This document shows positions 50,580-60,200 of a DNA stretch of 64,000 nucleotides, piece after piece. The notes beneath the pieces are model-generated. The model ran no database searches. It was not told the origin of the DNA and was given only the letters and a program-made list of their open reading frames with translations. The stretch is taken from contig DASRBI010000019.1 of NCBI GenBank assembly GCA_035685165.1, forward strand, positions 334,659 through 398,658, written 5' to 3'. Every line of letters starts with the position of its first letter. The first letter of the stretch is position 1. Source of the DNA: DATFDN01 sp035685165 (GTDB taxonomy: Bacteria; Pseudomonadota; Alphaproteobacteria; Acetobacterales; Acetobacteraceae). The position numbers were made by a program, and so were the translations under genes.

Positions 50580-51917
50580 ATGGCCTCCGCGGCCGAACAG
50601 CTTACCTCCTCGCTTTCCCTCGGCGTGCTTTCCAAGGCGACCGAGCTCAAGAAGCGCATCTGGTTCACCCTCGGCGCGCTGGTCGTTTATCGGCTCGGCT
50701 CCTACATCCCGGTGCCGGGCGTCGATGCGTCGGTGATGACCGAGATGCTGCAGCAGCACGGCGGCGGCATTCTCGGCATGTTCAACATGTTCTCGGGCGG
50801 CGCGCTCGGGCGCATGACCGTGTTCGCGCTGAATATCATGCCCTATATCAGCGCCAGCATCATCATCCAGTTGCTGACGGCCGCCGTGCCGTCGCTCGAG
50901 GCGCTGAAGAAGGAAGGCGAGCAGGGGCGTATCCGCCTGAACCAGTATTCGCGCTACCTGACGGTGCTGATCGCCTTCTTCCAGAGCTACGGCATCGCCA
51001 TCGGGCTTGAATCGATGCGCGGCAGCTTCGGTGCCGCGGTGCCAAACCCTGGGGCGATGTTCCTGTTCACCTGCGTTATCACGCTGGTCGGCGGGACGAT
51101 GTTTCTGATGTGGCTCGGCGAGCAGATCACGGCGCGTGGCGTGGGCAACGGCACCTCGCTTATCATCATGGCGGGAATCGTCGCCAATTTGCCGAACGCC
51201 ATCGCCTCCTTGCTTCAGCTCGGCGCCACCGGGGCGCTGTCGCCCGTGTTCGTGATCGGCTTCTTCGTGCTGGCCTTCGTGGTGATCGGCTTCATCGTGT
51301 TCATGGAGCGCGCCTATCGCCGCGTGCCGGTGCAATACCCGAAACGGCAGGTCGGCAACCGCATGTTCGGCGGCGATTCGACGCACATGCCCCTGAAGAT
51401 CAACACCTCGGGCGTGATTCCGCCGATTTTCGCGAGCTCAATTCTGCTGATCCCGGCGACCATCGCCGGTTTCTCGGGCGGGGGCACCGGGTGGCTCACG
51501 TTCCTCGCCTCCCAGCTCGGTCATGGCACGCCGGCCTACATGGCGCTCTATGCGATCCTCATCATCTTCTTCGCCTATTTCTACACGGCGGTCGTGTTCA
51601 ACCCGGAGGAGACCGCCGATAACCTGAAGAAATACGGCGGGTTCATACCGGGGATCCGGCCCGGCACGGCGACGGCGGAGTATTTCGACTATGTGCTGAC
51701 GCGGCTGACCACGGTGGGGGGCATCTACCTCGCGGCGGTCTGCCTGCTGCCCGAGCTCCTGATCAGCAACTACAATTTGCCGTTCTATTTCGGCGGGACC
51801 TCGATCCTGATCGTCGTCTCGGTGACGATGGACACGGTGACGCAAATCCAGTCGCACCTACTCGCCCATCAATATGAGGGCCTGATCCGCAAGGCCCGGG
51901 TGAGGAACCGGCGATGA
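50580..51917 (+). CDS. secY: Protein translocase subunit SecY
   Basis: 445 residues with ten predicted spans: KKRIWFTLGALVVYRLGSYIPVPGVD, GIMPYISASIIIQLL-type plug/gate region (LNIMPYISASIIIQLLTAAVPS), YPKRQVGNRMFGGDSTHMPLKINTSGVIPPIFASSI, and GTSILIVVSVTMDTVTQIQSHLLAHQYEGLI. It forms the central channel for Sec-dependent export. The stop overlaps the adk start by four bases. Confidence 0.98.
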   Translation: MASAAEQLTSSLSLGVLSKATELKKRIWFTLGALVVYRLGSYIPVPGVDASVMTEMLQQHGGGILGMFNMFSGGALGRMTVFALNIMPYISASIIIQLLTAAVPSLEALKKEGEQGRIRLNQYSRYLTVLIAFFQSYGIAIGLESMRGSFGAAVPNPGAMFLFTCVITLVGGTMFLMWLGEQITARGVGNGTSLIIMAGIVANLPNAIASLLQLGATGALSPVFVIGFFVLAFVVIGFIVFMERAYRRVPVQYPKRQVGNRMFGGDSTHMPLKINTSGVIPPIFASSILLIPATIAGFSGGGTGWLTFLASQLGHGTPAYMALYAILIIFFAYFYTAVVFNPEETADNLKKYGGFIPGIRPGTATAEYFDYVLTRLTTVGGIYLAAVCLLPELLISNYNLPFYFGGTSILIVVSVTMDTVTQIQSHLLAHQYEGLIRKARVRNRR

Positions 51918-52576
51918 ACCTGATCCTGCTCGGCCCGCCGGGCGCAGGGAAGGGGACGCAGGCGAAGCGCCTAGAAGAACGCTACGGAATCGCGCAAATC
52001 AGCACGGGCGACATGCTCCGTGCGGAGGTGGCGGCGGGCTCGCCGATCGGGCTGGAAGCCAAGGCGGTGATGGAATCCGGGGCGCTCGTCTCCGACGACA
52101 TCATCATCCGGATGCTTGGCGCGCGCATCGCGCGCCCGGACTGCGCGCGGGGTTTCATCCTGGACGGGTTCCCGCGCACCGTGCCGCAGGCCGAGGCGCT
52201 GGACCGGCTGCTCGCCGAGAAGCGGCTGGAGCTCAATGCTGTTATCGAGCTTCGGGTGGACGACGCGGCGCTGATCGAACGCATCGCCGGGCGCTTCACC
52301 TGCGCCAAGTGCGGCACGGGCTACCACGATAAGTTCAAGCCGCCGCGCGTGTCGGGCGTGTGCGACGTGTGCGGCTCGATCGAATTCGTGCGCCGGGCCG
52401 ACGACAACCGCGAGGCGGTGACCGTGCGGCTGGCAGCGTACCACGAGCAGACGGCGCCGATCATCCCGCATTACCAGGCGCAGGGTCGCTACTACACGGT
52501 GGACGGGATGGCGGAGATCGACGCGGTGACGCGGGAGCTGACCGCGCTTTTGGACCGCATTGCAGGGCGCGCGTGA
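51914..52576 (+). CDS. adk: Adenylate kinase
   Basis: 220 residues. P-loop LLGPPGAGKGTQAKRLEERY, AMP site ISTGDMLRAEVAAGSPIG, and GFPRTVPQAEALD. The lid domain has two Cys pairs (CAKCGTGYHDKF and GVCDVCGS), indicating a structural zinc of the kind better known from Gram-positive enzymes. It interconverts AMP+ATP and 2 ADP. rpsM and the rest of the alpha operon do not follow. Confidence 0.97.
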   Translation: MNLILLGPPGAGKGTQAKRLEERYGIAQISTGDMLRAEVAAGSPIGLEAKAVMESGALVSDDIIIRMLGARIARPDCARGFILDGFPRTVPQAEALDRLLAEKRLELNAVIELRVDDAALIERIAGRFTCAKCGTGYHDKFKPPRVSGVCDVCGSIEFVRRADDNREAVTVRLAAYHEQTAPIIPHYQAQGRYYTVDGMAEIDAVTRELTALLDRIAGRA

Positions 52577-52615
52577 ACCCCTCCCCTTGACCCCTCTCCC
52601 GCAAAGGGAGGGGGG
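52577..52615. repeat. GC-rich hairpin repeat after adk
   Basis: CCCCTCTCCC and GGGAGGGGGG pair imperfectly around GCAAA. The text CCCCTCCCCTTGACCCCTCTCCCGC parallels the copy after hsp20 at 21841. It probably ends the secY-adk transcript or slows it. Confidence 0.5.
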
Positions 52616-52656
52616 ACTCTAAAGTGCCGAGGTTCCCGTCGAGGAGAAAAAGGGCC

Positions 52657-53436
52657 ATGCCCAGCTACGAGCAGATCAGCGTCAGCCTGAAGGGCTTGAT
52701 CGCCGAGATCGAGATCAACAACCCGCCTAACAACCATATCAACGTGCCGATGGCGGCCGAGATCGGCTCGGCGCTCGAATGGCTGGACACGCAGCACGAG
52801 TGCCGCGCTGTCGTGCTCTGTTCGGCGGGCAAGCATTTCTGTGCCGGAGCCGACTTGGTGAGCCGCATCGCTGGCGGCGGCAACCCGGCCGAGCAGGGCG
52901 GGCGGCATCTCTATAAGGAGGCGATCCGCCTCTGGCGGACGCAGAAGCCGATCGTGGCCGCGGTGCAGGGTGCGGCGGTGGGCGCGGGGCTGGGGCTCGC
53001 GGTGATGGCGGATTTCCGCGTCTCCTGCCCCGAGGCGCGGTTCTCGGCCAACTTCACCCGGCTCGGCTTTCATCCGGGCTTCGGGCTGACGGCCACGCTG
53101 CCGCGTTTGATCGGCGTGCAGCACGCCTCGCTGATGCTCTACACAGGCCGCCGCTTCACCGGCGAGCAGGCGAAGGAAATGGGGCTGATCGACCAGCTCG
53201 TGCCGCAGGAGAAGGTGCGCGCGGCGGCGCATGAACTCGCGACCGAGATCGCCCAGTCCGCCCCCCTCGCGATCGTCGCCACCCGCGAGACGCTGCGGCG
53301 CGGGCTTGCCGCCGCGGTGCAGGCGGCGACCGAGCGCGAGTACCAGGAGCAGAACTGGCTGCGTAACACCGAGGACTACAAGGAGGGCGTAAAGGCGATG
53401 TCGGAACGCCGTTTGCCGGAGTTCAAGGGTCGGTAG
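52657..53436 (+). CDS. Enoyl-CoA hydratase/isomerase-family (crotonase fold) protein
   Basis: 259 residues from MPSYEQISVSLKGLIAEIEI at 52657, after a GAGGAG site. Crotonase oxyanion-hole segments CSAGKHFCAGADLVS and AAVQGAAVGAGLGLAVMADFR are present. The two glutamates of true hydratases are not: the first position falls in GLGLAV and the second in FTRLGFHPGFGLTATL. It may therefore be an isomerase, a thioesterase-like or a non-hydratase member. It replaces the expected rpsM-rpsK-rpoA-rplQ block downstream of adk and probably has its own expression. Confidence 0.85.
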   Translation: MPSYEQISVSLKGLIAEIEINNPPNNHINVPMAAEIGSALEWLDTQHECRAVVLCSAGKHFCAGADLVSRIAGGGNPAEQGGRHLYKEAIRLWRTQKPIVAAVQGAAVGAGLGLAVMADFRVSCPEARFSANFTRLGFHPGFGLTATLPRLIGVQHASLMLYTGRRFTGEQAKEMGLIDQLVPQEKVRAAAHELATEIAQSAPLAIVATRETLRRGLAAAVQAATEREYQEQNWLRNTEDYKEGVKAMSERRLPEFKGR

Positions 53437-53601
53437 AGGCGCGCCCCCAGGACCGACGGCCCACTTCTGCTCCATCCGTTAACGGTGAATTAGTCACACT
53501 CTTGTACGCTGTCTTGCGAGGAACTCACTCCTGGGCATTTACGAGTTCCGTTCTTCTTCGTACCTCGTGGTTTTGAAGAACCGGCCAAAGTCTCGCCCAC
53601 T

Positions 53602-54123
53602 TTGTTGACATCATTCGATGTGCCGGCCAAGCTCGTCTTTCGTTTTGAAACGGACGAATCGGAGGGGCAGCGCCAGTTTTATCATCGTGGTGCATTGGAT
53701 CAGAGCTGGGTTGACCACGATCCGGACGGCGTTCGTCTCCGTCTGGAGAGTTGCTTCCCCTCTGAAGATTGCAAGCCTATATTCTGCTGCGGGATATTCC
53801 CTTTGGTTCGAGGTCTACGCCCGGTGCTCAACCGATCAGAGGCTCATCGCCGGTGAGGAGACGGGATTTGCATTCGAAGGGGAGGGGGCCTTTCGCACGC
53901 TCGTTCGACTAGTGATCGTGGGTTTGAAGAGCTGTACAGGGAGATGGCAGGCTTCCATTATCAGGCTTTCGTCTCCCGCTGCCATCTCCCGCCACGTCAG
54001 CAGGCGATCACCCCGCTCAGCGAAGCCTTCGTCGATGAACGCGCACGTCAAACTGGCATGGTGTTCCTCGGCGCTTATGACCGCGACGGGGTCGCCGTCG
54101 CGGAGCTTGGCCCGTCGGGCTGA
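53602..54123 (+). pseudogene. Interrupted ORF, unknown family
   Basis: One frame runs from ATG-like start TTG at 53602 (LTSFDVPAKLVFRFETDESE..) to a TGA at 53854-53856 and then on without another stop to 54123. The second part (GFEELYREMAGFHYQAFVSR then HLPPRQQAITPLSEAFVDER, ending AYDRDGVAVAELGPSG) has a convincing protein character. Another frame is open across the same stretch, so a frameshift is possible too. No family is recognised. Surroundings are somewhat less GC-rich than the ribosomal clusters, hinting at transferred or decaying DNA. Confidence 0.3.
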
Positions 54124-54524
54124 AGGCGGGCGCCGCATGATCTTGCGGCTTCCTCATCAATTGGCGGGAGCCAGGGACTTCGTAACGTGGCCACGGATCG
54201 GTTCGATTCGAGCAGTGTGCATACGGTCGTCAGACGTGGAGAGCGCAATCCTCACCGAGATGGTTGACTGGACTTGAGCACAGGTCGCCCGGGCTCCTGG
54301 CGCAGTCCAATCACTGTGAGCGCGGCAAGTCCGCCGAGGAATGCCGCGCCAACCACGGCCCTGCCGCCGATGACCGTCCGCCAGGGCGGGTCGTTTTCGA
54401 TGCTCAGATACCAGCCTGCCGGAAGCGCGGGCAACTTTCCAGGCTGGCGTGCTCGAACCGAATCTCGAAAGAGGCGAGCCGGCCGGGCGGATGACCGGGG
54501 TCACGGAACGACAGGAGGCAGTCG
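54124..54524. other. Gene-poor stretch with one small minus-strand ORF
   Basis: The only protein-like frame is a 60-residue minus-strand ORF at 54252-54434 (MPALPAGWYLSIENDPPWRT.., then GAAFLGGLAALTVIGL as a possible membrane span). No ribosome site or family supports it. No RNA gene was seen. Confidence 0.3.
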
Positions 54525-54644
54525 GTGCACGCTGCCGGGTATGAGACACGCGAGCGACACCCATTCGCGCAGTCTGCTCATCTTGAGGTAGAACTTCCCG
54601 CTCTATCCTTCGAATCCGTCAACCGGGGTCGGCCATTCGGACCC

Positions 54645-55265
54645 GTGGCCCAGTTCATAACCAACTTCGTCGACGAGGCGGTGATCCTGCCGCTGATCTT
54701 CGCGATCGCTCTGACGCTCGCGCTGCTCGGCTGGCGGCGCGGGGCGCTGGCGTGGCTCGTGGTGGCGCTAGCGACACTTGGGGCGATGCTTGCCTTCAAG
54801 CTCGCCGCCGTCGCCTGCGGGCCGCACGTGCTGCGGAGCCCGAGCGGTCACACCGCCGCCGCCGCCTTGGTACTCGGCGGGGTTGCGGTCGTCCTCGGGC
54901 GGGGACGGGGATGGCGCGCGGTGCTGCTCGTTTCGCTCGGCGGGGCGCTGCTGATCGGGCTCTCGCGCCTCTTTCTGCACGTGCATACGGCGGCAGAGGT
55001 GATGGCGGGAGCCGCCGTCGGCGTTGCCGGCGCGCTGGTTCTGGCGCGCGCGGCCGGGCCGCCGCCCTATCCGGTGCAGGTGCGCTGGCTGGCGGGCGTG
55101 GCGTTGCTGGTGGCTTTGATCTTCCACGGAGCGAATCTGAACGCGGAGCCGCTGATCGACGGCGCGGCGTTCAGGCTCGCGCACCGGCTGGGGGTCTGCG
55201 TTGCCGAGCCGCCCTTGCTCGATCCCCAGCATCTCCGCATGTTGCGCCACCCTTTCGCGCTGTGA
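54645..55265 (+). CDS. PAP2-family membrane phosphatase-like protein
   Basis: 206 residues from a GTG at 54645 (VAQFITNFVDEAVILPLIFA); the frame is open to a GTG at 54525, but the added 40 residues look non-coding. Five to six spans. PAP2 motifs are degenerate: motif 1 reads K-x6-GP instead of K-x6-RP (KLAAVACGP), motif 2 PSGHTAAAA is intact, and motif 3 is SRLFLHVHTAAE with Glu where Asp is usual. The family removes phosphate from lipids such as undecaprenyl pyrophosphate or phosphatidic acid. Activity of this copy is doubtful. The M20 gene follows by five bases. Confidence 0.75.
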   Translation: MAQFITNFVDEAVILPLIFAIALTLALLGWRRGALAWLVVALATLGAMLAFKLAAVACGPHVLRSPSGHTAAAALVLGGVAVVLGRGRGWRAVLLVSLGGALLIGLSRLFLHVHTAAEVMAGAAVGVAGALVLARAAGPPPYPVQVRWLAGVALLVALIFHGANLNAEPLIDGAAFRLAHRLGVCVAEPPLLDPQHLRMLRHPFAL

Positions 55266-55270
55266 GAGCC

Positions 55271-56482
55271 ATGCAAGCACGTGCCAACGATCCCGCGACC
55301 GCGATCAGCGAAGCGACCAAGCGCATCGAGCCGCGGCTGATCGACATCCGCCGCGACATCCACGCCCATCCCGAGCTCGGTTTCGAGGAGGTCCGCACGG
55401 CGGGGATCGTGGCGCGCGAGCTGGAGCGACTCGGCATCCCGCACAAGACGCAGGTGGGCAAAACGGGTGTGGTCGGGCTGATCGAGGGCGGGCGGCCGGG
55501 GCCAGTTCTGGCGATCCGTGCCGACATGGACGCGCTGCCGATCGAGGAACGCACAGGGCTTCCCTGGGCAAGCCAAAACCAGGGCAAGATGCATGCCTGC
55601 GGGCACGACATCCACACCACCACGCTTCTCGGCGTGGCCGAGGTGCTGAAGGGGCTCGCGCCGCAGCTCGCCGGGACGGTGAAACTCGTGTTCCAGCCCG
55701 CCGAGGAAGGATTGGGCGGCATGGCGGCGATGATCGCCGATGGCGTGATGGAAAGCCCGAAGGTCGATTACGCACTCGGCTTCCACAACAATCCGGGCCA
55801 TCCGGTCGGCCGGTTCCGCTATGTGCGCGGTCCCGCCCTGGCGGCGGCGGACGGGTTCGAGATCGTCGTGCGCGGCAAGTCGGGCCATGCGGCGCATCCG
55901 GATCATGCGGTCGATCCGATCGTCGCGGCGGCGACGCTGGTGACGCAGTTGCAGACCGTCGTTTCGCGTGAAGTGAACCCGCTGCGCCCAGCGGTAGTGA
56001 CGGTCGGCATGATCCACGGCGGGGGTGCCCGCAACATCATTCCCGACGAGGTAGAGATCCGCGGCACCGTCCGGACGCTGCATCCGGAGGTGCGGGACCT
56101 GGCCGAGGCCGCGATCCGGCGGCTTGCGGCAGGCACGGGCGAGGCGATGCGGGTGCGCTGCGAGGTGACTTACCGGCGCGGCACGCCGCCGCTGCGCAAC
56201 GACGACCGGGTGCTGGAACCTGCCGTCGCCGCCGTCCGCAAGCAGTTTCCCGGTGCGGCCGAGGAGGGCGGTGCCGGTGTGATTTTCGAGACCGAGCCTA
56301 GCATGGGCGGCGAGGATTTCGCGCTGATGACCGAGCTTGTCCCGGGCTTTCAGCTCGGCATCGGCTCGGGCGCGCCTGGCCGGAACGACAAGCTGCATAA
56401 TTCCGACTACCAGCCGGACGAACGCTGCATCAGCTTGGGCGTGCAGGCGCTCTCGCGCGCGGCGCTGGAGCTGCTCTCCTGA
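55271..56482 (+). CDS. M20-family amidohydrolase (amidase/aminoacylase type)
   Basis: 403 residues from MQARANDPATAISEATKRIE at 55271. Metal and catalytic motifs: RRDIHAHPELGFEE, IRADMDALPIEE, NQGKMHACGHDIHTTTLLG, FQPAEEGLGGMAAMI, and MGGEDFALMTELVPG near the end. The dimerisation domain lies at about 190-300 (GFEIVVRGKSGHAAHPDHAVDPI). It resembles hippurate hydrolase / N-acyl-amino-acid amidohydrolases that cleave amide bonds in the cytosol. It is probably cotranscribed with the PAP2-like gene, but a functional link is not clear. Confidence 0.92.
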   Translation: MQARANDPATAISEATKRIEPRLIDIRRDIHAHPELGFEEVRTAGIVARELERLGIPHKTQVGKTGVVGLIEGGRPGPVLAIRADMDALPIEERTGLPWASQNQGKMHACGHDIHTTTLLGVAEVLKGLAPQLAGTVKLVFQPAEEGLGGMAAMIADGVMESPKVDYALGFHNNPGHPVGRFRYVRGPALAAADGFEIVVRGKSGHAAHPDHAVDPIVAAATLVTQLQTVVSREVNPLRPAVVTVGMIHGGGARNIIPDEVEIRGTVRTLHPEVRDLAEAAIRRLAAGTGEAMRVRCEVTYRRGTPPLRNDDRVLEPAVAAVRKQFPGAAEEGGAGVIFETEPSMGGEDFALMTELVPGFQLGIGSGAPGRNDKLHNSDYQPDERCISLGVQALSRAALELLS

Positions 56483-56523
56483 ATTCCGGGCTGCTCGTCC
56501 GTCTCGCTCCCACGATTCTCGGC

Positions 56524-57246
56524 GTGCTTGCGCTGCTGCTGTGGGAGGGGGCGGTGCGGGGGTTCGGGATTCCCTCTTACCTGTTTCCCGGCCCGCTCGC
56601 GATCGTGAGCGCGTTCCTGGCCGCCCCGGCGCTGCTGCTCGGCTCCCTGGTTTCCACGCTGATCGTGACCTTCGTCGCGTTGATGGTAGCGGCGCTGCTC
56701 GGCGTGGCGATGGCGCTGGCTGTGGAATTGAGTCCGCTCGCCCGCGCGGCGATCCAGCCCTGGGCGGTGGCGCTGCAGGTGACGCCGATCGTCGCCATCG
56801 CGCCGCTGATCGTGGTGCTCATCGGACAGCCCTTCGCGGCGCTCGCTGTGTGCGCGACCATCGTCGCGTTCTTTCCGGTGTTCGCCAACACCGCGAGCGG
56901 GCTCGCATCGGCGCCACCGGAGCTGCACGACCTGTTCCGTCTCTACGGCGCGAGCCGCTGGCAGGTGCTGCGGCTGCTGTGCGTCCCAGCCGCGCTGCCG
57001 TTTTTTCTCTCGGGCCTGCGCGTCTCGGGCGGGCTCGCACTGGTGGGCGCAGTGGTGGCAGAGTTCGTCGCCGGCTCCGGCGGGTTCGCCTCCGGGCTCG
57101 CGTACCGCATCCTGGAGGCGGGCTACCGGCTGGAAATCCCGCGCATGTTCGCCGCCCTCGTGCTGCTTGCCTTCACGGGAATTGCGATCAACCTGGGGCT
57201 CGGCGCCGTCGGGGCGCTGGTGCTGCGCTGGCAACGCGGGGGCTGA
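56524..57246 (+). CDS. ABC transporter permease (SsuC/TauC/ThiX type)
   Basis: 240 residues from a GTG at 56524. The permease signature is ELHDLFRLYGASRWQVLRLLCVPAALPFFLSGLRVSG, and VTPIVAIAPLIVVLIGQPF is typical of the nitrate/taurine/pyrimidine group. The frame remains conserved-looking 15 codons upstream (GLLVRLAPTILGVLALLLWE forms the first span), where the only candidate start is a CTG at 56479 overlapping the M20 stop with a GGAG site. The true start is therefore uncertain. No ATPase or binding protein gene is adjacent, so it is an orphan in this window. Confidence 0.85.
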   Translation: MLALLLWEGAVRGFGIPSYLFPGPLAIVSAFLAAPALLLGSLVSTLIVTFVALMVAALLGVAMALAVELSPLARAAIQPWAVALQVTPIVAIAPLIVVLIGQPFAALAVCATIVAFFPVFANTASGLASAPPELHDLFRLYGASRWQVLRLLCVPAALPFFLSGLRVSGGLALVGAVVAEFVAGSGGFASGLAYRILEAGYRLEIPRMFAALVLLAFTGIAINLGLGAVGALVLRWQRGG

Positions 57247-57261
57247 AGCGGCGCCCGGGGT

Positions 57262-60200
57262 TCAGTCGGCGGCGGCGCCCATCTTCTCGGCGAGTGTAGG
57301 CACATGCACGCGACTGCGCGGCGCCAGCCAATGCTGCAGCCGGTCGAGATAAAGATAGATGACCGGAGTCGTATATAGCGTAAGCACCTGCGACAGCGCG
57401 AGCCCGCCCACCATCGCGTAGCCGAGCGGCCGGCGCAGCTCCGAGCCGGCGCCATGGCCGAGCATCAGCGGCAGGCCGGAGAGCATCGCCGCCATTGTGG
57501 TCATCAGGATCGGGCGGAAGCGCAGCAGGCACGCCTGCCGGATCGCCTCGGCGGGCTCCAGGTTGTCGCGCCGTTCGGCGGTGATGGCGAAATCGACCAT
57601 CATGATGCCGTTCTTCTTCACGATGCCGATCAACAGGATGATGCCGATCATAGCGATCACAGATAGGTCGGTGTTGAACAGCATCAGCATGAGCAGGGCG
57701 CCGACACCCGCCGAGGGCAAGGTGGAAAGGATGGTCAGCGGCAGGATGTAGCTTTCATAAAGAACGCCGAGGATGATGTACACGGTGATCAGCGCCGCCG
57801 CGACGAGCAGCGGCTGGCCGCGTAGCGAGCTCTGGAATGCCTGGGCGTTGCCCTGGAACGAGCCCTGCAGGGTATCCGGCACGCGCATCTGCTGCATCGC
57901 CGCGTTGATCGCATCCACCGCCTGCCCGAGTGCGACGCCCTTCGCGAGATTGAAGGAGATCGTGACGGCCGGGAACTGGCTCTGGTGGCTCACCGACAGC
58001 GGCTGCACTGGCGCGGTGGTCCATTTCACGAAGGCCGACAGCGGCACCACTGTGCCGCCGTTGCCGTGAACATAAAGACTGTTCAGCGTATCGACGTCGC
58101 TGGCTTCGCCCGGCAGCACCTCCAGTATCAGGTGATAAGAATTGATCTGCGTGAAATACTGCGTGATCTGCCGCTGGCCGAAGGCATCATAGAGAGTGTC
58201 GTCGATCGCCTGTGGCAGGATGCCGAAGCGGGCCGCCTTGTCGCGGTCGATTGTCAGCGTGGTCGTCATGCCCGACATCTGCTGATCGGTCGTGACGTCG
58301 CGCAGCAGGGGAAGCTTTTGCAGGCGCGTCAGCACCTTGGGGGCCCATTGGAAGAGCTCCGTCAGATCGGCGTCCTGAAGCGTGTACTGATACTCGGTCT
58401 TGGAAAGCCGCCCGCCGACGCGGATGTCCTGCGCGGCCTGGAGGAACAGCTTGCCCCCCTCGACGGTAGCGAGCTTGGGGCGGATGCGGTTGATGAAGTC
58501 CTGCGCGCTGCCGCCGACCCGCTGGTCCCAGGGCTTGAGAGCGATGAAGATGCGCCCGTTGTTGACGGTCTGGCCGCCGATGCCCGAGCCCACGGTTGCG
58601 TTGTAGCTGGCGACGTCGGGGTCGGCGGCGATGAGCGCGTCGAGCCGCGCCTGGATGCGCGACATTTCCTTGAACGAGACGTCCTCGGCGCCCTCGCTGA
58701 TGCCGATCACGACGCCCGTATCCTGCGGCGGGAAGAAGCCTTTGGGAATGTCGATGTAGAGATAGACCGTGAGGCTGAGCGTGGCGAGGAAGGTCAGGAG
58801 CGTGAGGAACCGATGCCGGAGCGCCACGTCCAGCGTACGGCGATAGAAGGCGAGCAGGCCGACGAAGAACGACTCGACCACGCGGTAGAGCAGGCCATGG
58901 CCGCCCGTATGGTGCCGGAGAAACCGCGAGCACATCATCGGCGTGAGCGTGAGGGAGACGAAGGCCGAGACAAGCACGGCGACCGTCACCGTCATCGCGA
59001 ACTCGCGGAACAGCCGTCCGACGATACCGCCCATGAGCAGCAGCGGGATGAATACAGCAACCAGCGAGAGGCTGATCGAAACGATGGTGAACCCGATCTC
59101 GCCCGCGCCCTTCAGCGCCGCCTCCATCGGCGCCATGCCCTCTTCCACGTGGCGGTAGATGTTCTCCAGCATCACGATGGCATCGTCCACCACGAAGCCG
59201 ACCGCGATGGTGAGCGCCATCAGCGAGAGATTATCTAGGCTGAAGCCGAGCAGGAACATCGCCGCGAAGGTGCAGATCAGCGCCACCGGCACGGTGATCG
59301 CCGGGATGACAGTCGCCCAGAAACTGCGGAGAAAAAGAAAGATCACCATCACCACGAGGCAGACGGACAGCATCAGCGTGAACTGCACGTCCGCTACCGA
59401 GGCGCGGATGGTCAGCGTGCGATCCATCAGCACGTCCACATGGATGGCGGGCGGGATCGAAGCTTCTAGCCGCGGCAGCGCCGCCTTGATGCGCTCGACC
59501 GTGTCGATCACGTTGGCGCCCGGCTGCTTGAAGATCAGCAGGATGATGCCCCGCTCACCGTTCTGCCAGGCGGCGAGGGTGTTGTTCTCCGGTCCGTCGA
59601 CGGCACGGCCGATATCGCGCACCCTCACGGGCGCGCCGTTGCGCCAGGCGACGATAACATTGTCGTATTCGGGAGCCTTGGTGAGCTGGTCGTTGGCGTA
59701 GACCGTGAACTGCCGGTGCTGGCTGTCGATCACGCCCTTCGGCGCCTCGACCGTGGCGTTGACCAGCGCGAAGCGCACGTCCTCGAGCGTCATGCCCATC
59801 GCGGCGAGCTTCGCCGGATCCACCTGCACGCGGATCGCGCGCTTCTGCTCGCCGCCGATGTAGACCTGCCCCACGCCAGCGATCTGGCTGATCTGCTGGC
59901 TCAGGATATTGTCGGCGTAATCGTCGGCCTCGATCAGCGGCACCGCGCCCGAGTGCACGCCGAGGATCATGATCGGGCTGTCGGAGGGGTTGATCTTCCA
60001 GTAGTTCGGCGTCGACGGCAGGTTCTTTGGCAGGTTGCCGTTGGCGGCGTTGATCGCCGCCTGGATGTCGCCGGCCGCGGCGTCGATGTTGCGGTCAAGG
60101 TCGAACTGCACGACGATCTGCGTCTGGCCGTTGACGCTGACCGAGGTCATCTGCGCGACACCCGGTATTTGCGAAAACTGCCGCTCCAGCGGCTGCGCGA

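Noticed and set aside
53836..54138. 100-codon minus-strand ORF in the gene-poor region
   Set aside because: The opposite strand reads as more protein-like text in the same stretch, and this ORF has no family or ribosome site.
54190..54230. tRNA-like GGTTCGATTCGA
   Set aside because: It resembles a T-loop, but no acceptor stem, D arm or anticodon arm can be built around it.
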